Assembly (NCBI RefSeq): GCF_000828615.1
Contig: NZ_AP012273.1
Coordinates: 1,674,001 to 1,738,000, forward strand
Source: Thiolapillus brandeum
GTDB lineage: Bacteria > Pseudomonadota > Gammaproteobacteria > Chromatiales > Chromatiaceae
Direction: 5' to 3'
DNA length: 64,000 bases
The notes under the pieces were generated by a model, which searched no databases, was not told the DNA's origin, and saw only the letters and a program-made list of their open reading frames with translations. Below, piece by piece: positions 35,635 to 45,310 of this stretch (position 1 is its first letter; every line of letters starts with the position of its first letter). A program made the translations under genes and the position numbers.

Positions 35635-36396
35635 TCAGGTACTACCCGATAGCAGCTGCGTCACCCGGTGCAAATCTTCAGGCGTATCGACTCCCGCCGG
35701 AGGAATTTCCGCCGCCAAAGACACATGGATACGCTTGCCATGCCAAAGGGTGCGCAATTGCTCCAGAGACTCCCAGGCCTCCAGGGGCGCCTCGGCCCAG
35801 CTTACATACTCGCGAATAAAGGCCGCGCGATAGGCATACAATCCGATATGGCGTAAACAACCACGGGACACGGCGACATCCACGGATTTTCCCCAAGCCA
35901 TATCATCCCGCTTCCAGGGAATGGGAGCACGGCTGAAGTACAAGGCATAACCCTTGCGATCCAGCACCACTTTGACCACATTGGGATCGAACAACTGTTC
36001 AGGCTGCTCGAGATGGGCGGCCAGGGTTGCGGTATCCGCTGCCTGGTGATGTTCCAGATCCCGGGCCACCTGATTGAGCAGGGATACCGGCATCAGAGGT
36101 TCATCCCCCTGCAGGTTGACGATGATTTCATCATCCTGCCAACCCATGACATCCATGACCTCCGCAATTCTTGAAGTGCCGCTGGTATGAGACGAGTCCG
36201 TCATGCAGACCCGGGCACCAAAACCGTCGGCAGCCTTTGCGATACGCTCATCATCCGTGGCTATCACCACTTCCTGCGCCTGACTGCGGCAGGCCAGTTC
36301 ATGCACATACTGCAACATGGGCTTGCCCGCCAGCTCCAGCAGGGGCTTACCCGGCAGGCGTGTGGAAGCATGGCGCGCGGGAATAACGATGCGCAT
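35635..36396 (-). CDS. kdsB: 3-deoxy-manno-octulosonate cytidylyltransferase KdsB
   Basis: Makes CMP-Kdo for lipopolysaccharide core in the cytoplasm. 253 residues with the family signatures VIPARHASTRLPGKPLLELAGKPM, SGTSRIAEVM, IIVNLQGDEPLMP, ALYFSRAPIPW and RHIGLYAYR. Its ATG shares one base with the stop of ycaR. It is the last gene of comEC-exbB-exbD-lpxK-ycaR-kdsB, an arrangement typical of many gammaproteobacteria, which joins lipid A and core synthesis to envelope energy transfer. Confidence 0.97.
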   Translation of the reverse strand: MRIVIPARHASTRLPGKPLLELAGKPMLQYVHELACRSQAQEVVIATDDERIAKAADGFGARVCMTDSSHTSGTSRIAEVMDVMGWQDDEIIVNLQGDEPLMPVSLLNQVARDLEHHQAADTATLAAHLEQPEQLFDPNVVKVVLDRKGYALYFSRAPIPWKRDDMAWGKSVDVAVSRGCLRHIGLYAYRAAFIREYVSWAEAPLEAWESLEQLRTLWHGKRIHVSLAAEIPPAGVDTPEDLHRVTQLLSGST

Positions 36397-36575
36397 CAGA
36401 CTTCTTCGTCGGCGGCCAGTTGTCGGGCTTCCTGCTCCAGCATCACGGGAATATCATCACGAACGGGAAAGGCCAGCCTGTCGGCCTTGCATACCAGTTC
36501 CTGTTCTTTTTTTCTGTATACCAGCTTGCCCTTGCAAATGGGGCAGACCAGAATATCAAGCAGCTTCTTGTCCAT
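36396..36575 (-). CDS. ycaR: Trm112/YcaR-family small zinc-ribbon-like protein
   Basis: 59 residues, close to E. coli YcaR throughout: [33 protein letters not shown]. Cys11, Cys14 and Cys29 are kept. The start overlaps the end of lpxK by 20 nt and the stop overlaps kdsB by one base. The Trm112 family in eukaryotes activates methyltransferases; the bacterial role is not known, but the fixed place between lpxK and kdsB suggests a link to the envelope operon. Confidence 0.93.
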   Translation of the reverse strand: MDKKLLDILVCPICKGKLVYRKKEQELVCKADRLAFPVRDDIPVMLEQEARQLAADEEV

Positions 36576-37545
36576 GCTTCAGATCCTGTAGAAGTTCATC
36601 GAATTTTTTCACAAAAGATTCATCGGGGATCACCGCAATTCGCACCAGCCAGTGGCGTTCCGTGGCAAACCGCGCGTACTTGACAGCATCCTTCTCTGTC
36701 ATCAGCACCGGCAGTTCATCATCGAATTGCATATCCTCGCGGCGATACTGGTAGTGATCCGGAAAAGCATGAGGAATGATCTCCAGACCACATTGTTCCA
36801 GCAAGGTGAAAAACCGGCGGGGATTACCGATTCCGGCCACCGCATGCACCTTTTCACCCGAGGCCTGGGCCAGTGGCTGCGGATCTGCTTCGAGATCCAG
36901 CAGCGGCAACGCCACGGGATCATCGATCTTCATAATGGGGATGGAATCCCACCATGAACCCGTACTGATCACCAGATCCACGCTGCGCAAACGGCCGGGC
37001 AACTCCCGCAGGGGACCGGCTGGCAGCAGGAACTCATTGCCCAGCCCTCTTTCGCCATCCACCACCGCAATTTCAACATCCCGACCCATGGCGTAATGTT
37101 GCAGACCATCATCAGATACCACGATATCACAGTCCGTATACGCCAGCAGTTCCTGCACCGCTGCCGGACGATCCGGCCCCACGCATACAGGGCGCCCAGT
37201 AAGCCGCGCCAGCATGACAGCCTCGTCACCGGCCATCACGGGATCACTGTCCGGCCTGACTTGCTGCGGCCAGTGGCTGGCCTTGCCGCCATAGCCCCTG
37301 GCAACAATGCCGGGCTTGTAACCGAGCTGTTCCAGATGGTCGCACATCCACACCACCAGGGGAGATTTACCCGTACCCCCCACGCTGATATTGCCCACCA
37401 CGACCACAGGCACAGAAAAGTGATGGATCTTCTTCAGGTGGAAGTAATACAGCATGCGGCGAAAACTGCTGAGCGCCCAGAACAACAGGGAAAACGGCAG
37501 CAGCAACCATGCCAGGGGGTTGTTGCCATACCAGAGGCTGTTCAT
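36556..37545 (-). CDS. lpxK: Tetraacyldisaccharide 4'-kinase LpxK
   Basis: Inner-membrane-associated kinase that phosphorylates the 4' position of the lipid A precursor. 329 residues: an N-terminal amphipathic/membrane helix ([20 protein letters not shown]), the P-loop [17 protein letters not shown] near residue 50, [19 protein letters not shown], and [13 protein letters not shown]. The length is normal. It overlaps exbD by 4 nt and ycaR by 20 nt. Confidence 0.97.
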   Translation of the reverse strand: MNSLWYGNNPLAWLLLPFSLLFWALSSFRRMLYYFHLKKIHHFSVPVVVVGNISVGGTGKSPLVVWMCDHLEQLGYKPGIVARGYGGKASHWPQQVRPDSDPVMAGDEAVMLARLTGRPVCVGPDRPAAVQELLAYTDCDIVVSDDGLQHYAMGRDVEIAVVDGERGLGNEFLLPAGPLRELPGRLRSVDLVISTGSWWDSIPIMKIDDPVALPLLDLEADPQPLAQASGEKVHAVAGIGNPRRFFTLLEQCGLEIIPHAFPDHYQYRREDMQFDDELPVLMTEKDAVKYARFATERHWLVRIAVIPDESFVKKFDELLQDLKHGQEAA

Positions 37546-37973
37546 TCCCCTTCGGCAGCAGTAGCCCTGGCAAGAAAACTGAGGCGTGTCAGACCCAGCT
37601 GGCCAGCCGCATCCATGACAGTCATTACCGCCTGGAAAGGCGCTTGCTTGTCGGAAGTCACAATAATTGGTATTTCCTTGTTGTCCACAGCGGCCTTTCC
37701 CAGGGCCCGTTTCAGAGTGGCCAGATCATGGGTCACCAGTTCCTGGTCATCCAGATAGAAATGTCCCTTGGCATCAATACTGATCGCAATATGCTGTGGC
37801 TGCTTGTTTTCTTCAGTTTGGTTGCTCGCTTCCGGAAGATCAACCTTGATCGCTGTCTGCTTGTCGAAGGTGGTGGAGACCATGAAAAAGATCAGCAACA
37901 GGAATACGACATCGATGAGAGGCGTCATATCCACCAGGACACGGCGGCTGCGGCGGGTGGGACGGATGTTCAT
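37542..37973 (-). CDS. exbD: ExbD/TolR-family transport protein
   Basis: 143 residues with one N-terminal membrane helix (PLIDVVFLLLIFFMVSTTF) that holds the key proton-path Asp in TPLIDVV, then a periplasmic domain. It works with ExbB to couple the proton motive force to outer-membrane processes. In this lpxK-linked locus the partner is not TonB and the physiological role is uncertain. Its start shares a base with the exbB stop; its end overlaps lpxK by 4 nt. Confidence 0.95.
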   Translation of the reverse strand: MNIRPTRRSRRVLVDMTPLIDVVFLLLIFFMVSTTFDKQTAIKVDLPEASNQTEENKQPQHIAISIDAKGHFYLDDQELVTHDLATLKRALGKAAVDNKEIPIIVTSDKQAPFQAVMTVMDAAGQLGLTRLSFLARATAAEGE

Positions 37974-38587
37974 TACTGCTCCCTTTCCCCATGCAGCACT
38001 TCCACCATCTTGATGGCCTGCTGTTCCATGGCAATGGCGAGTTCATCCACTTTGCCTGTGAGATAGCGATGGGCAATAAGACTGGGAATGGCCACGGACA
38101 AACCGGCTGCTGTAGTGATAAGAGCCTTGGAGATACCCCCGGCAAGCACGGCCGGGTTGCCAACGCCCCCGGCGCTGGTAATGGCGGCAAACACCTCGAT
38201 CATTCCAATCACCGTACCCAACAAACCCAGCAGAGGCGCAATGGCGGCCACCGTACCCAGAGCATTCAGGTAGTGCTCGAGACTATGCACCACCTGCCGG
38301 CCTTCTTCCTCTATGGCTTCCTTCATCACTTCCCGGGAATGATGAAGATTGGTCAGTCCTGATGCCAACATGCGTCCCAGGGGAGAGCTTTCACGAATGG
38401 CAAGGATACGTTGACGATCGAGTTCCCTGGCCTTGTACAACTTCCAGATCTGGGGCAGCAGGTGATCGGGAACCACCCTCCTGCGGCGATAGGCCCATAG
38501 CCTTTCCAGAGTGATGGCCATGGCAATCACCGAACAGGCGATAATGGGCCACATAAGCAGACCGCCTGCCTTGATGAACTCAAACAC
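37973..38587 (-). CDS. exbB: ExbB/TolQ/MotA-family proton channel
   Basis: 204 residues with three membrane segments: one near residues 7-25 (GGLLMWPIIACSVIAMAITLERLW) and two in the C-terminal half (LGTVAAIAPLLGLLGTVIGMI and ALITTAAGLSVAIPSLIAH). The GTG at 38587 is selected because GGAGGA lies 9 nt upstream; an earlier TTG would place that ribosome site inside the gene. It is adjacent to exbD and about 86 bp after comEC. Confidence 0.95.
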   Translation of the reverse strand: MFEFIKAGGLLMWPIIACSVIAMAITLERLWAYRRRRVVPDHLLPQIWKLYKARELDRQRILAIRESSPLGRMLASGLTNLHHSREVMKEAIEEEGRQVVHSLEHYLNALGTVAAIAPLLGLLGTVIGMIEVFAAITSAGGVGNPAVLAGGISKALITTAAGLSVAIPSLIAHRYLTGKVDELAIAMEQQAIKMVEVLHGEREQ

Positions 38588-38673
38588 AGTGACTATTCCT
38601 CCAAATTCTCCATCGATCAATCATACTCATGCTTGGCCTCCCGGACAATGGTCAGGGGACACAAAATCGCCCA

Positions 38674-40953
38674 TTACCGTTCCCAGTAGCTGCGTCTCTG
38701 AGTGGGCAGTGCAAGGACGGATTTCCCCTTCCTGGCACCCAACAGGGATTCCAGGGAACCCTGTTTCGCCGTATTGGCCTCCCTGGCACCAGAATTCCGC
38801 CAGCGGGCCACGACCTCAGGTCTGGGGAAGCCCCAGCGATTATTCTTTCCCGCAGAATACAGCACTTGCCTGGCGCCAACAGCATCAACGAAAGCCTGGG
38901 TAGAAGAACTGCTGCTACCATGATGGGCGGCAACCACCAGGTCACTATGCAAACGGTTTTTCGCATGTTCAACCAGCCAGTGTTCCGCATTCTTCTCGAT
39001 ATCTCCGGTCAACAGCACGCCCTGCCCCCGGCTGGATATCTTCAATACGCAGGAAGCATTGTTGCCCTCAAGTCCTGGAATGGCGGGAGGATACAACACT
39101 TCGAAACGGACACCTTCCCACCACCACAACCGGCCTGCCCGGCACCTGGCAGGATGTACGCCTTTGAGGCTCAGAGGTTCACCCGTGATCACTTCAGACA
39201 CCGGGATGCTCCGCAACAGGCTGGCAGCCCCGCCCACATGATCCGTATCGCTGTGACTGAGCATCAGCAGGTCGATTCGGCCAATCCCCTGATGCCTCAA
39301 CCATGGCAACAGCACGGCATCGCCCGTATTGAACCCCGAAGGAAAAGCAGGGCCGGTGTCGAACACCAGTACATGCCGGGCGGTTCTAATTACGGCGGAC
39401 AAGCCCTGCCCCACATCCAGAAGGGTAAAACGGAAGCTGCCGGGTGCCGGCACAGGGGATCGCTGCAACAGCATGATCAGTACCGCCATTCCCGGCAACA
39501 GACACCAGACCCGCGCCGTCGGGGATTTGCGCCACAGCAGCACAGACAGCATTACCGAGCTTGCCACCAGAACATACAGTACCTTGATATCCATCGATGC
39601 CAAAGGCACATGGGGTGTCCCGCTGACAACCCATTGTAGTGCTGCCATAAACCGATCCAGCACCCTGCCAATCAGTTGCAACACCCACTGGCCTCCCTGG
39701 GGAACCATCATCCCAAGCAGCACGCCTGCAAGGGCCCCAGGCACTACCAGCATGGCGAACAGGGGGATGGCGGCCATGTTTACCACGGGGCCAACCAGGG
39801 AAACCGGCAGCTCCAACCCTACCAGCACAGGCATCAGAATCAGAGCAATACCAAATTGCAGGGAAAGCCAGGGAAACCGATGATGGGTTTTCACTATCCA
39901 GAATATGGCGGCCACCGCGCTGAACGACAACCAGAAACCGGCCAAATTCACGGCCAATGGATCCAACAGCAACACCATGATCAGGGTAACGCCCAGAAGA
40001 TGCGGACCAGAGACCTGCCGACGCGACAGAATCGCAAGATACACCAGGGCCAGCATGATCAATGCCCGCTGCGTCGGGATGGAGAAACCCGCCAGAGCAG
40101 CATAGCCCAGCGCTGACAGCAATGAGGGAAAAACTGCCGCCACAGTTGCAGGCCAGCGGCAACATAGCCGGGGGAAGCGGCTCCACAGCCATCGGGAAAA
40201 CAGGTACACCAGACCGGCCACCAGTCCGATATGCAGTCCGGAAATGGCGATCAGGTGGCTGGTTCCCGTGAGGCTGAACAAGCGTTTGGATTCCCGGGAC
40301 AGCCCGCTCCGCTCCCCCACCACCAGCGCCTTGAGTATTCCTGCCGCCTCGCGGGATACGCCGGCATGATCGATAAACTCAGCCAATCCATAGCGCCAAG
40401 CATGCACGGATACCCCTGCTTCCGCTATTTTCCGCGCACCAGGAGTTTTGACATAGCCCGTGTAGCGCACTCCTCTGGCATACAGCCATCCCGGATAATC
40501 GAATCCACCGGCGTTCCTGTAACCGTGCGCCTCTTTGAGGCGTAACGGCAGACGCCAGCGCTGTCCCGGCAACAGCTCAGGAATATCCCGATACCAGTTG
40601 AGCCGCAATTTCCAGGAACCGTATACCTGGCGTCCTCCTTGTTCCAGCCTGTTCGCCAGAAAAAAGAACCGGGTACGCCTGGCGCTGGCCTCGGGCAACC
40701 CCAAAACAGTTCCCTCGGCAAACATCGTGTCACCCTGCATGCCGACCGCAATCTCATCGGGTTGATGCCACATAGCATGGGCAAAACTCCAGGAGAATCC
40801 GGCGATCGCAGCCAGGCCGAGAATGGCGGCGGGACGATGTAAACCCATCCACAGAAAAGGCAGGAACAGCAACAGCCAGCGGCTGTCAGGCAGCCAGGGC
40901 AACTGTTGGAACAGAACGACGCCAAGTGTGAATCCCGTTGCAGCAAGGAGCAT
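38674..40953 (-). CDS. comEC: DNA internalisation protein ComEC/Rec2
   Basis: Inner-membrane channel for single-stranded DNA uptake in natural transformation. 759 residues from the ATG at 40953 (GGGAAG upstream); an earlier TTG was rejected. Order: DUF4131 with an OB-like part, the competence domain with GLSRESKRLFSLTGTSHLIAISGLHIGLVAG near 235, multiple helices, then a metallo-beta-lactamase domain with LLDVGQGLSAV, SHSDTDHVGGA, LTGDIEKNAE and AAHHGS. The lactamase metal motif reads HSDTDH as usual. It is the first gene of the lpxK operon. Competence cannot be judged without the pilus genes. Confidence 0.96.
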   Translation of the reverse strand: MLLAATGFTLGVVLFQQLPWLPDSRWLLLFLPFLWMGLHRPAAILGLAAIAGFSWSFAHAMWHQPDEIAVGMQGDTMFAEGTVLGLPEASARRTRFFFLANRLEQGGRQVYGSWKLRLNWYRDIPELLPGQRWRLPLRLKEAHGYRNAGGFDYPGWLYARGVRYTGYVKTPGARKIAEAGVSVHAWRYGLAEFIDHAGVSREAAGILKALVVGERSGLSRESKRLFSLTGTSHLIAISGLHIGLVAGLVYLFSRWLWSRFPRLCCRWPATVAAVFPSLLSALGYAALAGFSIPTQRALIMLALVYLAILSRRQVSGPHLLGVTLIMVLLLDPLAVNLAGFWLSFSAVAAIFWIVKTHHRFPWLSLQFGIALILMPVLVGLELPVSLVGPVVNMAAIPLFAMLVVPGALAGVLLGMMVPQGGQWVLQLIGRVLDRFMAALQWVVSGTPHVPLASMDIKVLYVLVASSVMLSVLLWRKSPTARVWCLLPGMAVLIMLLQRSPVPAPGSFRFTLLDVGQGLSAVIRTARHVLVFDTGPAFPSGFNTGDAVLLPWLRHQGIGRIDLLMLSHSDTDHVGGAASLLRSIPVSEVITGEPLSLKGVHPARCRAGRLWWWEGVRFEVLYPPAIPGLEGNNASCVLKISSRGQGVLLTGDIEKNAEHWLVEHAKNRLHSDLVVAAHHGSSSSSTQAFVDAVGARQVLYSAGKNNRWGFPRPEVVARWRNSGAREANTAKQGSLESLLGARKGKSVLALPTQRRSYWER

Positions 40954-41072
40954 GATTCTTCCCTGAATCAATATTCTTGATCTGAAGCATGCAACACCCA
41001 AATAAAGTGGTCAAGCCTCCCTGTTCGTGCTGAAATAACAGGATTCACTTCATTGGAGATCGCTCCCGGATC

Positions 41073-41603
41073 ATGCCCCGCAGGCTACTGAAAAAACATC
41101 TTCCTGATCCAAAAACCATTTGTGATCACAAGCATTTGCAGTTTTTCGGCAACCGCCTCAAGGATCCGAATCTGTGGCATTTGAATCGCCGTTCGGTCTC
41201 CGGCGCCTTTGGTGCCGGGTTGTTCTGGGCGATGATCCCCATACCTTTCCAGATGATTGCTGCGGCAGCCAGCGCCATACTGTTGCGGGTGAATCTGCCC
41301 ATATCCGTGGTTCTCGTCTGGCTGACCAACCCCCTGACCATGCCCCCCATCTTCTATTTCAACTACCTGGTGGGAACCTGGCTGCTACCTCATCAACAGC
41401 CTCTGCCGGACATGGAAATGAGCCTGGAATGGTTCATGCACAGCATGGGAGAAATATGGTTACCCCTGTACCTGGGGTCTGTCACCGTGGGGCTGGTTCT
41501 TGCGGCACTGGGCTATGCCGCCATACGCCTGTACTGGCGGTGGCACGTCGTCAATCAATACCGCAAGCGTCAGCAGGCGCGCAACACGCCCTCTTCCAGC
41601 TGA
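41073..41603 (+). CDS. DUF2062 membrane protein
   Basis: 176 residues. The N-terminus is soluble ([22 protein letters not shown]), followed by [21 protein letters not shown], then three further hydrophobic helices and a basic tail. These are the features of DUF2062, a common inner-membrane family of unknown function often found near lolCD/comEC in gammaproteobacteria. It is convergent with lolD and the two 3' ends overlap by 34 bp. Confidence 0.9.
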   Translation: MPRRLLKKHLPDPKTICDHKHLQFFGNRLKDPNLWHLNRRSVSGAFGAGLFWAMIPIPFQMIAAAASAILLRVNLPISVVLVWLTNPLTMPPIFYFNYLVGTWLLPHQQPLPDMEMSLEWFMHSMGEIWLPLYLGSVTVGLVLAALGYAAIRLYWRWHVVNQYRKRQQARNTPSSS

Positions 41604-42250
41604 AACACCCGGTCCATGCGTTGCGCCAAACCGGGATCATGGGTGACGATAACAAAGCTGGTCCCCTGCTCCCGGTTCAGTTCCAGCATAAGATCATAGA
41701 TGCCGGCCGCCGTGCCGGGATCAAGATTTCCGGTAGGCTCATCCGCCAGAACACAGCCGGGGTTGGATATCAGGGCCCGGGCCACGGCAGTGCGTTGACG
41801 TTCTCCCCCGGAAAGTTCCGATGGTTTGTGTGACACACGCTTTTCCAATCCTACTCTGGCCAGCATCTCTGCGGACCGGCGACGCGCTTCGCGGATGGCA
41901 ACACGACGTAACAGCAGAGGAATGGCCACATTCTCCAGGGCCGTAAACTCCGCCAGCAGATGATGAAACTGGTAGATGAAGCCAAGATGCCGATTGCGCA
42001 CATGACAGCGTTTTGCTTCCGGAAGCGTACTGAAAGCCTGGCCATTGAGCAGCACTTCCCCCTGATCCGCCTCATCCAGACCACCCAGACAGTGCAACAG
42101 GGTGCTCTTGCCTGAACCTGAGGCGCCGAGAATTCCAATCTGCTCGCCAGGCGCCACCTGCAAGTCCACACCCCGCAGTACTTCCACGGCTTCCGGTCCA
42201 CTGGTATAGGTGCGCCAAAGCCCCTTGCTTTCCAACACCGCTTCACTCAT
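41570..42250 (-). CDS. lolD: Lipoprotein-releasing ABC ATPase LolD
   Basis: 226 residues. Walker [14 protein letters not shown]-loop region [18 protein letters not shown], signature [15 protein letters not shown], Walker [13 protein letters not shown] and switch His in VIVTHD. It powers the extraction of outer-membrane lipoproteins to LolA. The ATG at 42250 overlaps the lolC stop by 8 nt; a longer in-frame start was rejected. The AEFTALENV sequence is typical of LolD, as opposed to MacB or FtsE. Confidence 0.97.
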   Translation of the reverse strand: MSEAVLESKGLWRTYTSGPEAVEVLRGVDLQVAPGEQIGILGASGSGKSTLLHCLGGLDEADQGEVLLNGQAFSTLPEAKRCHVRNRHLGFIYQFHHLLAEFTALENVAIPLLLRRVAIREARRRSAEMLARVGLEKRVSHKPSELSGGERQRTAVARALISNPGCVLADEPTGNLDPGTAAGIYDLMLELNREQGTSFVIVTHDPGLAQRMDRVFQLEEGVLRAC

Positions 42251-43493
42251 AGCGCAAGGCCTCCGCAGGCAGGGTGCGATAGGCATTCCAGGCCGGATAC
42301 AAGGTCATGAGGAAACTGCACAGGAATGAACCGGCTCCTACCAACAGCACATCATCCCAGTGCAGGTCGGAAGGCAACATGCTGATGTAGTAGACACTGG
42401 GATCGATGAACTGCACATTGAACAGGGACTCGATCCAGCCCACTACCTGTTCTACATTGAGGGCCAGAACAACCCCCAGGACTATGCCAATAAGCGTACC
42501 GACAAAACCGATCACCGAGCCCTGCACGATAAATACATTCATGATCTGGCGGGGTGTGGCACCAAAAGTCTTTAGAATGGCGATATCGGCACGCTTGTCC
42601 ACCACCAGCATGACCAGGGTCGCAACAATATTGAAGGCGGCAATGACCACGATGAAAAACAGCAGCAGGCTCATCATGCGTTTTTCCATCTTCAGTGCAG
42701 AAAAGAAGTTACGATGTTGGTCAGTCCAGTCAGTCACGCGGAAGTAGCCATTGAAGGCCAGCGCCAGTTCCCGGGAAACCTGCCGCGCCTGGTACAGGTC
42801 ATCCAGCTTCAGGCGGATACCCGACACGGCATCCCCCATGCGCAGCAACTTCGCCAGATCCTTCATTGCCACCATGGCGACGCCCCGGTCATACTCACCC
42901 ATGCCCACATTGAATATGCCACTCACGGTAAAGCGCTTCATACGGGGCACTGATCCGGCTGGCGTTGCGGTAAACTTCGGCACCAGTACGGTCACCTTGT
43001 CACCCACGCTGGCGTGCAAGGCAAAAGCCAGCTCCCGACCCAGGATGATATTGAAGCCGCCCGGGGTGAGGTCATCCAATGATCCTGTCTGCATATGCGC
43101 CCCCACGTCCACCACCTGGGGCTCCAGGTCAGTACGCACCCCGCGGATCAGCGCTCCACTGACCTGGCTCCCATGCATGAGCATGGACATGGTTTCCACA
43201 TAGGGTGCTGCGCCAATCACCCGGGGATGTTGCCGGGCTTTGTCCAGAGCCTGTTGCCAGTCCCGCATGCCGCCGCCATCAACGGCATTGATATCCGCAT
43301 GGGAGGCCATGCCCAGGATGCGGTCACGAACCTCTTTCTGAAAGCCGTTCATCACCGACAACACCACGATGAGTACGATCACTCCCAGGGTAATGCCCAA
43401 AGTGGAGATAAAGGATATGAAGGAAATAAAGTGGTTACGGCGCTCGGCGCGGGTGTAGCGCAGGCCGATCCATACTGAAAGGGGATAAAACAT
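42243..43493 (-). CDS. lolC: Lipoprotein-releasing permease LolC/LolE
   Basis: 416 residues, four membrane helices (about 25-50, 270-295, 318-345, 380-400) with a large periplasmic domain between the first two. Family motifs are [23 protein letters not shown] at the N-terminus and [22 protein letters not shown]. Only one permease gene is present; two subunits (LolC and LolE) occur in enterics, while many other gammaproteobacteria use a single LolF-like protein. It starts the lolCD operon. Confidence 0.95.
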   Translation of the reverse strand: MFYPLSVWIGLRYTRAERRNHFISFISFISTLGITLGVIVLIVVLSVMNGFQKEVRDRILGMASHADINAVDGGGMRDWQQALDKARQHPRVIGAAPYVETMSMLMHGSQVSGALIRGVRTDLEPQVVDVGAHMQTGSLDDLTPGGFNIILGRELAFALHASVGDKVTVLVPKFTATPAGSVPRMKRFTVSGIFNVGMGEYDRGVAMVAMKDLAKLLRMGDAVSGIRLKLDDLYQARQVSRELALAFNGYFRVTDWTDQHRNFFSALKMEKRMMSLLLFFIVVIAAFNIVATLVMLVVDKRADIAILKTFGATPRQIMNVFIVQGSVIGFVGTLIGIVLGVVLALNVEQVVGWIESLFNVQFIDPSVYYISMLPSDLHWDDVLLVGAGSFLCSFLMTLYPAWNAYRTLPAEALRYE

Positions 43494-43546
43494 GGCGGCA
43501 TTATAGCCGCCCGGAGGCTATGCTGGCGAGTAACTTGCCGGGGCGC

Positions 43547-43574
43547 AACCGCCTTCTCCGGGAAGAAGACGGTT
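43547..43574 (-). terminator. Hairpin after the histone-like gene
   Basis: On the minus strand AACCGTCTTCT-TCCCGG-AGAAGGCGGTT forms an 11-bp stem with one G-T pair, 9 bp after the stop of the Lys/Ala-rich gene. There is no T tract, so a terminator call is weak. Confidence 0.35.
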
Positions 43575-43582
43575 ATATCGGG

Positions 43583-44143
43583 TCAACGCTTCTTCTTACC
43601 GCCTTTCTTCTTGAGCTTTTGCTGCTTTTTTGAAGAAAGCTTGGCCTTGCTCTTCTTGCCCGCCAGCTTATCCAGAGCTTTTTTACCCTTGTTTTTCCTC
43701 GCTCTATCAGCTGCTGCGTCGGCAAACGCTTTTTTCTGCATGGCCTTTATGGCCTGTACTTTTTGTTTCTTCTCTGCCTTTTTGACATTATTGGCGGTTT
43801 TCCTGGCTTCCACCTTGAGGCGGGCCGCATTGCGCCTGGCCTTGGCCTTGGCAGCCGCTTTCCTGGCCTGTTTCTCGGAATACTTGAGCTTGGCCTTGAG
43901 CTGTTTCTTGATCTCCTTGTTCTTGGCCTGCACCTTGGCTGACTGGACTTTGGCATCCTTGGCGGCGACATGGGCTTTTTCCAGCACTTTGCTGACGTCC
44001 TTGGCCGCCTCTTCCGCTGCCGCTGCGGCCTTCTTCGCCTTTTTTATGGCCTTTTTCAGTTTCTCCAGCACTTTCATCTGGATATCCTTTGCAGCGGATT
44101 TCTTTTTGGCATCTTTCTTGTCTTTCGGGTCTTTCTTGGCCAT
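43583..44143 (-). CDS. Lys/Ala-rich histone H1-like protein
   Basis: 186 residues of very low complexity: Lys and Ala dominate, with few Gly/Pro. The centre (about 20-150) looks like a long continuous helix or coiled coil (KAIKKAKKAAAAAEEAAKD, KARRNAARLKVEARKTANN), and the end is KLSSKKQQKLKKKGGKKKR. It would bind nucleic acid or other polyanions. Bacterial H1-like/AlgP-type proteins show similar composition, but homology cannot be shown by eye. It follows the second ppk2 by 13 bp, which makes polyphosphate another likely ligand. AGGAGA precedes the ATG at 44143. Confidence 0.8.
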   Translation of the reverse strand: MAKKDPKDKKDAKKKSAAKDIQMKVLEKLKKAIKKAKKAAAAAEEAAKDVSKVLEKAHVAAKDAKVQSAKVQAKNKEIKKQLKAKLKYSEKQARKAAAKAKARRNAARLKVEARKTANNVKKAEKKQKVQAIKAMQKKAFADAAADRARKNKGKKALDKLAGKKSKAKLSSKKQQKLKKKGGKKKR

Positions 44144-44156
44144 GCCATATTCTCCT

Positions 44157-45053
44157 TCAGTTGTTGTAGACCTTTGACACCGGACCAACAATCAGGGGGT
44201 CCGGGCTACGGGCGACATTGTGATCTTTATTGGGATAGTCCAGCTTATACAGAAAATCCCGCATACAGTTGATACGGGCCCGTTTCTTGTCATCGGACTT
44301 CACCACCGTCCAGGGAGCATCTGCGGTGTTGGTATAGAAGAACATGGCCTTGCGGGCATTGGTGTAGTCTTCCCACTTCTCCAGGGATTGCAGATCGATG
44401 GGGCTGAGTTTCCAGTGCTTGAGAGGGTCATGGTAGCGGCTGTGGAAACGGCGCAGCTGTTCCTGGCGACTGACTGAAAACCAGTATTTGTAGAAAATGG
44501 TGTCGGAGTTGACCAGCATCTGTTCCAGCTGGGGCGCCTGGCGCAAAAACTCCAGATATTCCTCATTGGTACAGAAGCCCATAACACGCTCCACCCCTGC
44601 ACGGTTATACCAGGAACGGTCAAAGAGCACGATTTCACCCCGGGTGGGCAGTTGCTGCACATAGCGCTGAAAATACCATTGTCCCAATTCGCGCTCGGTG
44701 GGTTTCTCCAGGGCAACCACATGGGCAGCACGAGGATTCAAATGCTCCATGAAACGCTTGATGGTTCCCCCCTTTCCTGCGGCATCACGCCCTTCGAACA
44801 AGGCCAGAATTTTCTTGCTCTCTTCTTTCACCCAGGCCTGAACCTTGAGCAACTCGATTTGCAGCAGATGCTTCTCCTGCTCGTACTCTTCGAGTTCCAT
44901 TTTCGTGGGATAAGGATACTCACCCAAATCATAACTGAGTTGCAGCAATTTCCTGCCTGAGATGATCTTGGGCGATTCCAGCACTTTTTGTGGATTACTG
45001 AGACGATCCAGAAGCTTTTTGAGAGTCGCCTTGTTCTTCTTTTTTCTACCCAT
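44157..45053 (-). CDS. ppk2: Polyphosphate kinase 2 (PPK2), second copy
   Basis: 298 residues, one PPK2 domain. Walker A GRDAAGKGG at 88-96, lid KRFMEHLN, Walker B VLFDRSWYNRAG at 142-153. Compared with the copy at 7601, the N-terminus differs (Lys-rich MGRKKKNKATLKKLL) and the C-terminus lacks the long acidic tail, so the two belong to different branches. The gene lies directly upstream of the Lys/Ala-rich protein gene and both are minus strand, so they are probably one transcript. Preferred direction (polyphosphate synthesis or NDP/NTP formation) cannot be read from sequence. Confidence 0.95.
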   Translation of the reverse strand: MGRKKKNKATLKKLLDRLSNPQKVLESPKIISGRKLLQLSYDLGEYPYPTKMELEEYEQEKHLLQIELLKVQAWVKEESKKILALFEGRDAAGKGGTIKRFMEHLNPRAAHVVALEKPTERELGQWYFQRYVQQLPTRGEIVLFDRSWYNRAGVERVMGFCTNEEYLEFLRQAPQLEQMLVNSDTIFYKYWFSVSRQEQLRRFHSRYHDPLKHWKLSPIDLQSLEKWEDYTNARKAMFFYTNTADAPWTVVKSDDKKRARINCMRDFLYKLDYPNKDHNVARSPDPLIVGPVSKVYNN

Positions 45054-45087
45054 TGATTTTCCTCGATGATTTGGAAGAAGTACCGAC

Positions 45088-45169
45088 GGAATCTCTGATT
45101 AGTTCATGAACTCGCACCTTGCACCTGACAGGCCTGATCTGCTTCGTTCAGAACCAAATCAGAGGTTCC
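45088..45169. repeat. 13-bp inverted repeat flanking a 56-bp spacer
   Basis: GGAATCTCTGATT (45088-45100) and AATCAGAGGTTCC (45157-45169) are inverted copies with one mismatch that is a G-U in RNA. GTTCATGAAC, a perfect 10-bp palindrome, lies just inside the left arm. This may be a small repeat element or a long stem in the leader of the 45311 gene. Confidence 0.45.
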
Positions 45170-45310
45170 CGAATGCGCTCATTATAGTGCTTACAACCAT
45201 ACCAATTAATGCCTTAGATCAAAAACCCGCGAAAATGGGATCGATTCCATGTTCAAACAAAGACAAAATGCTATATTCATCAGCATGGATTTTCTGTTAG
45301 TGGATGAACA

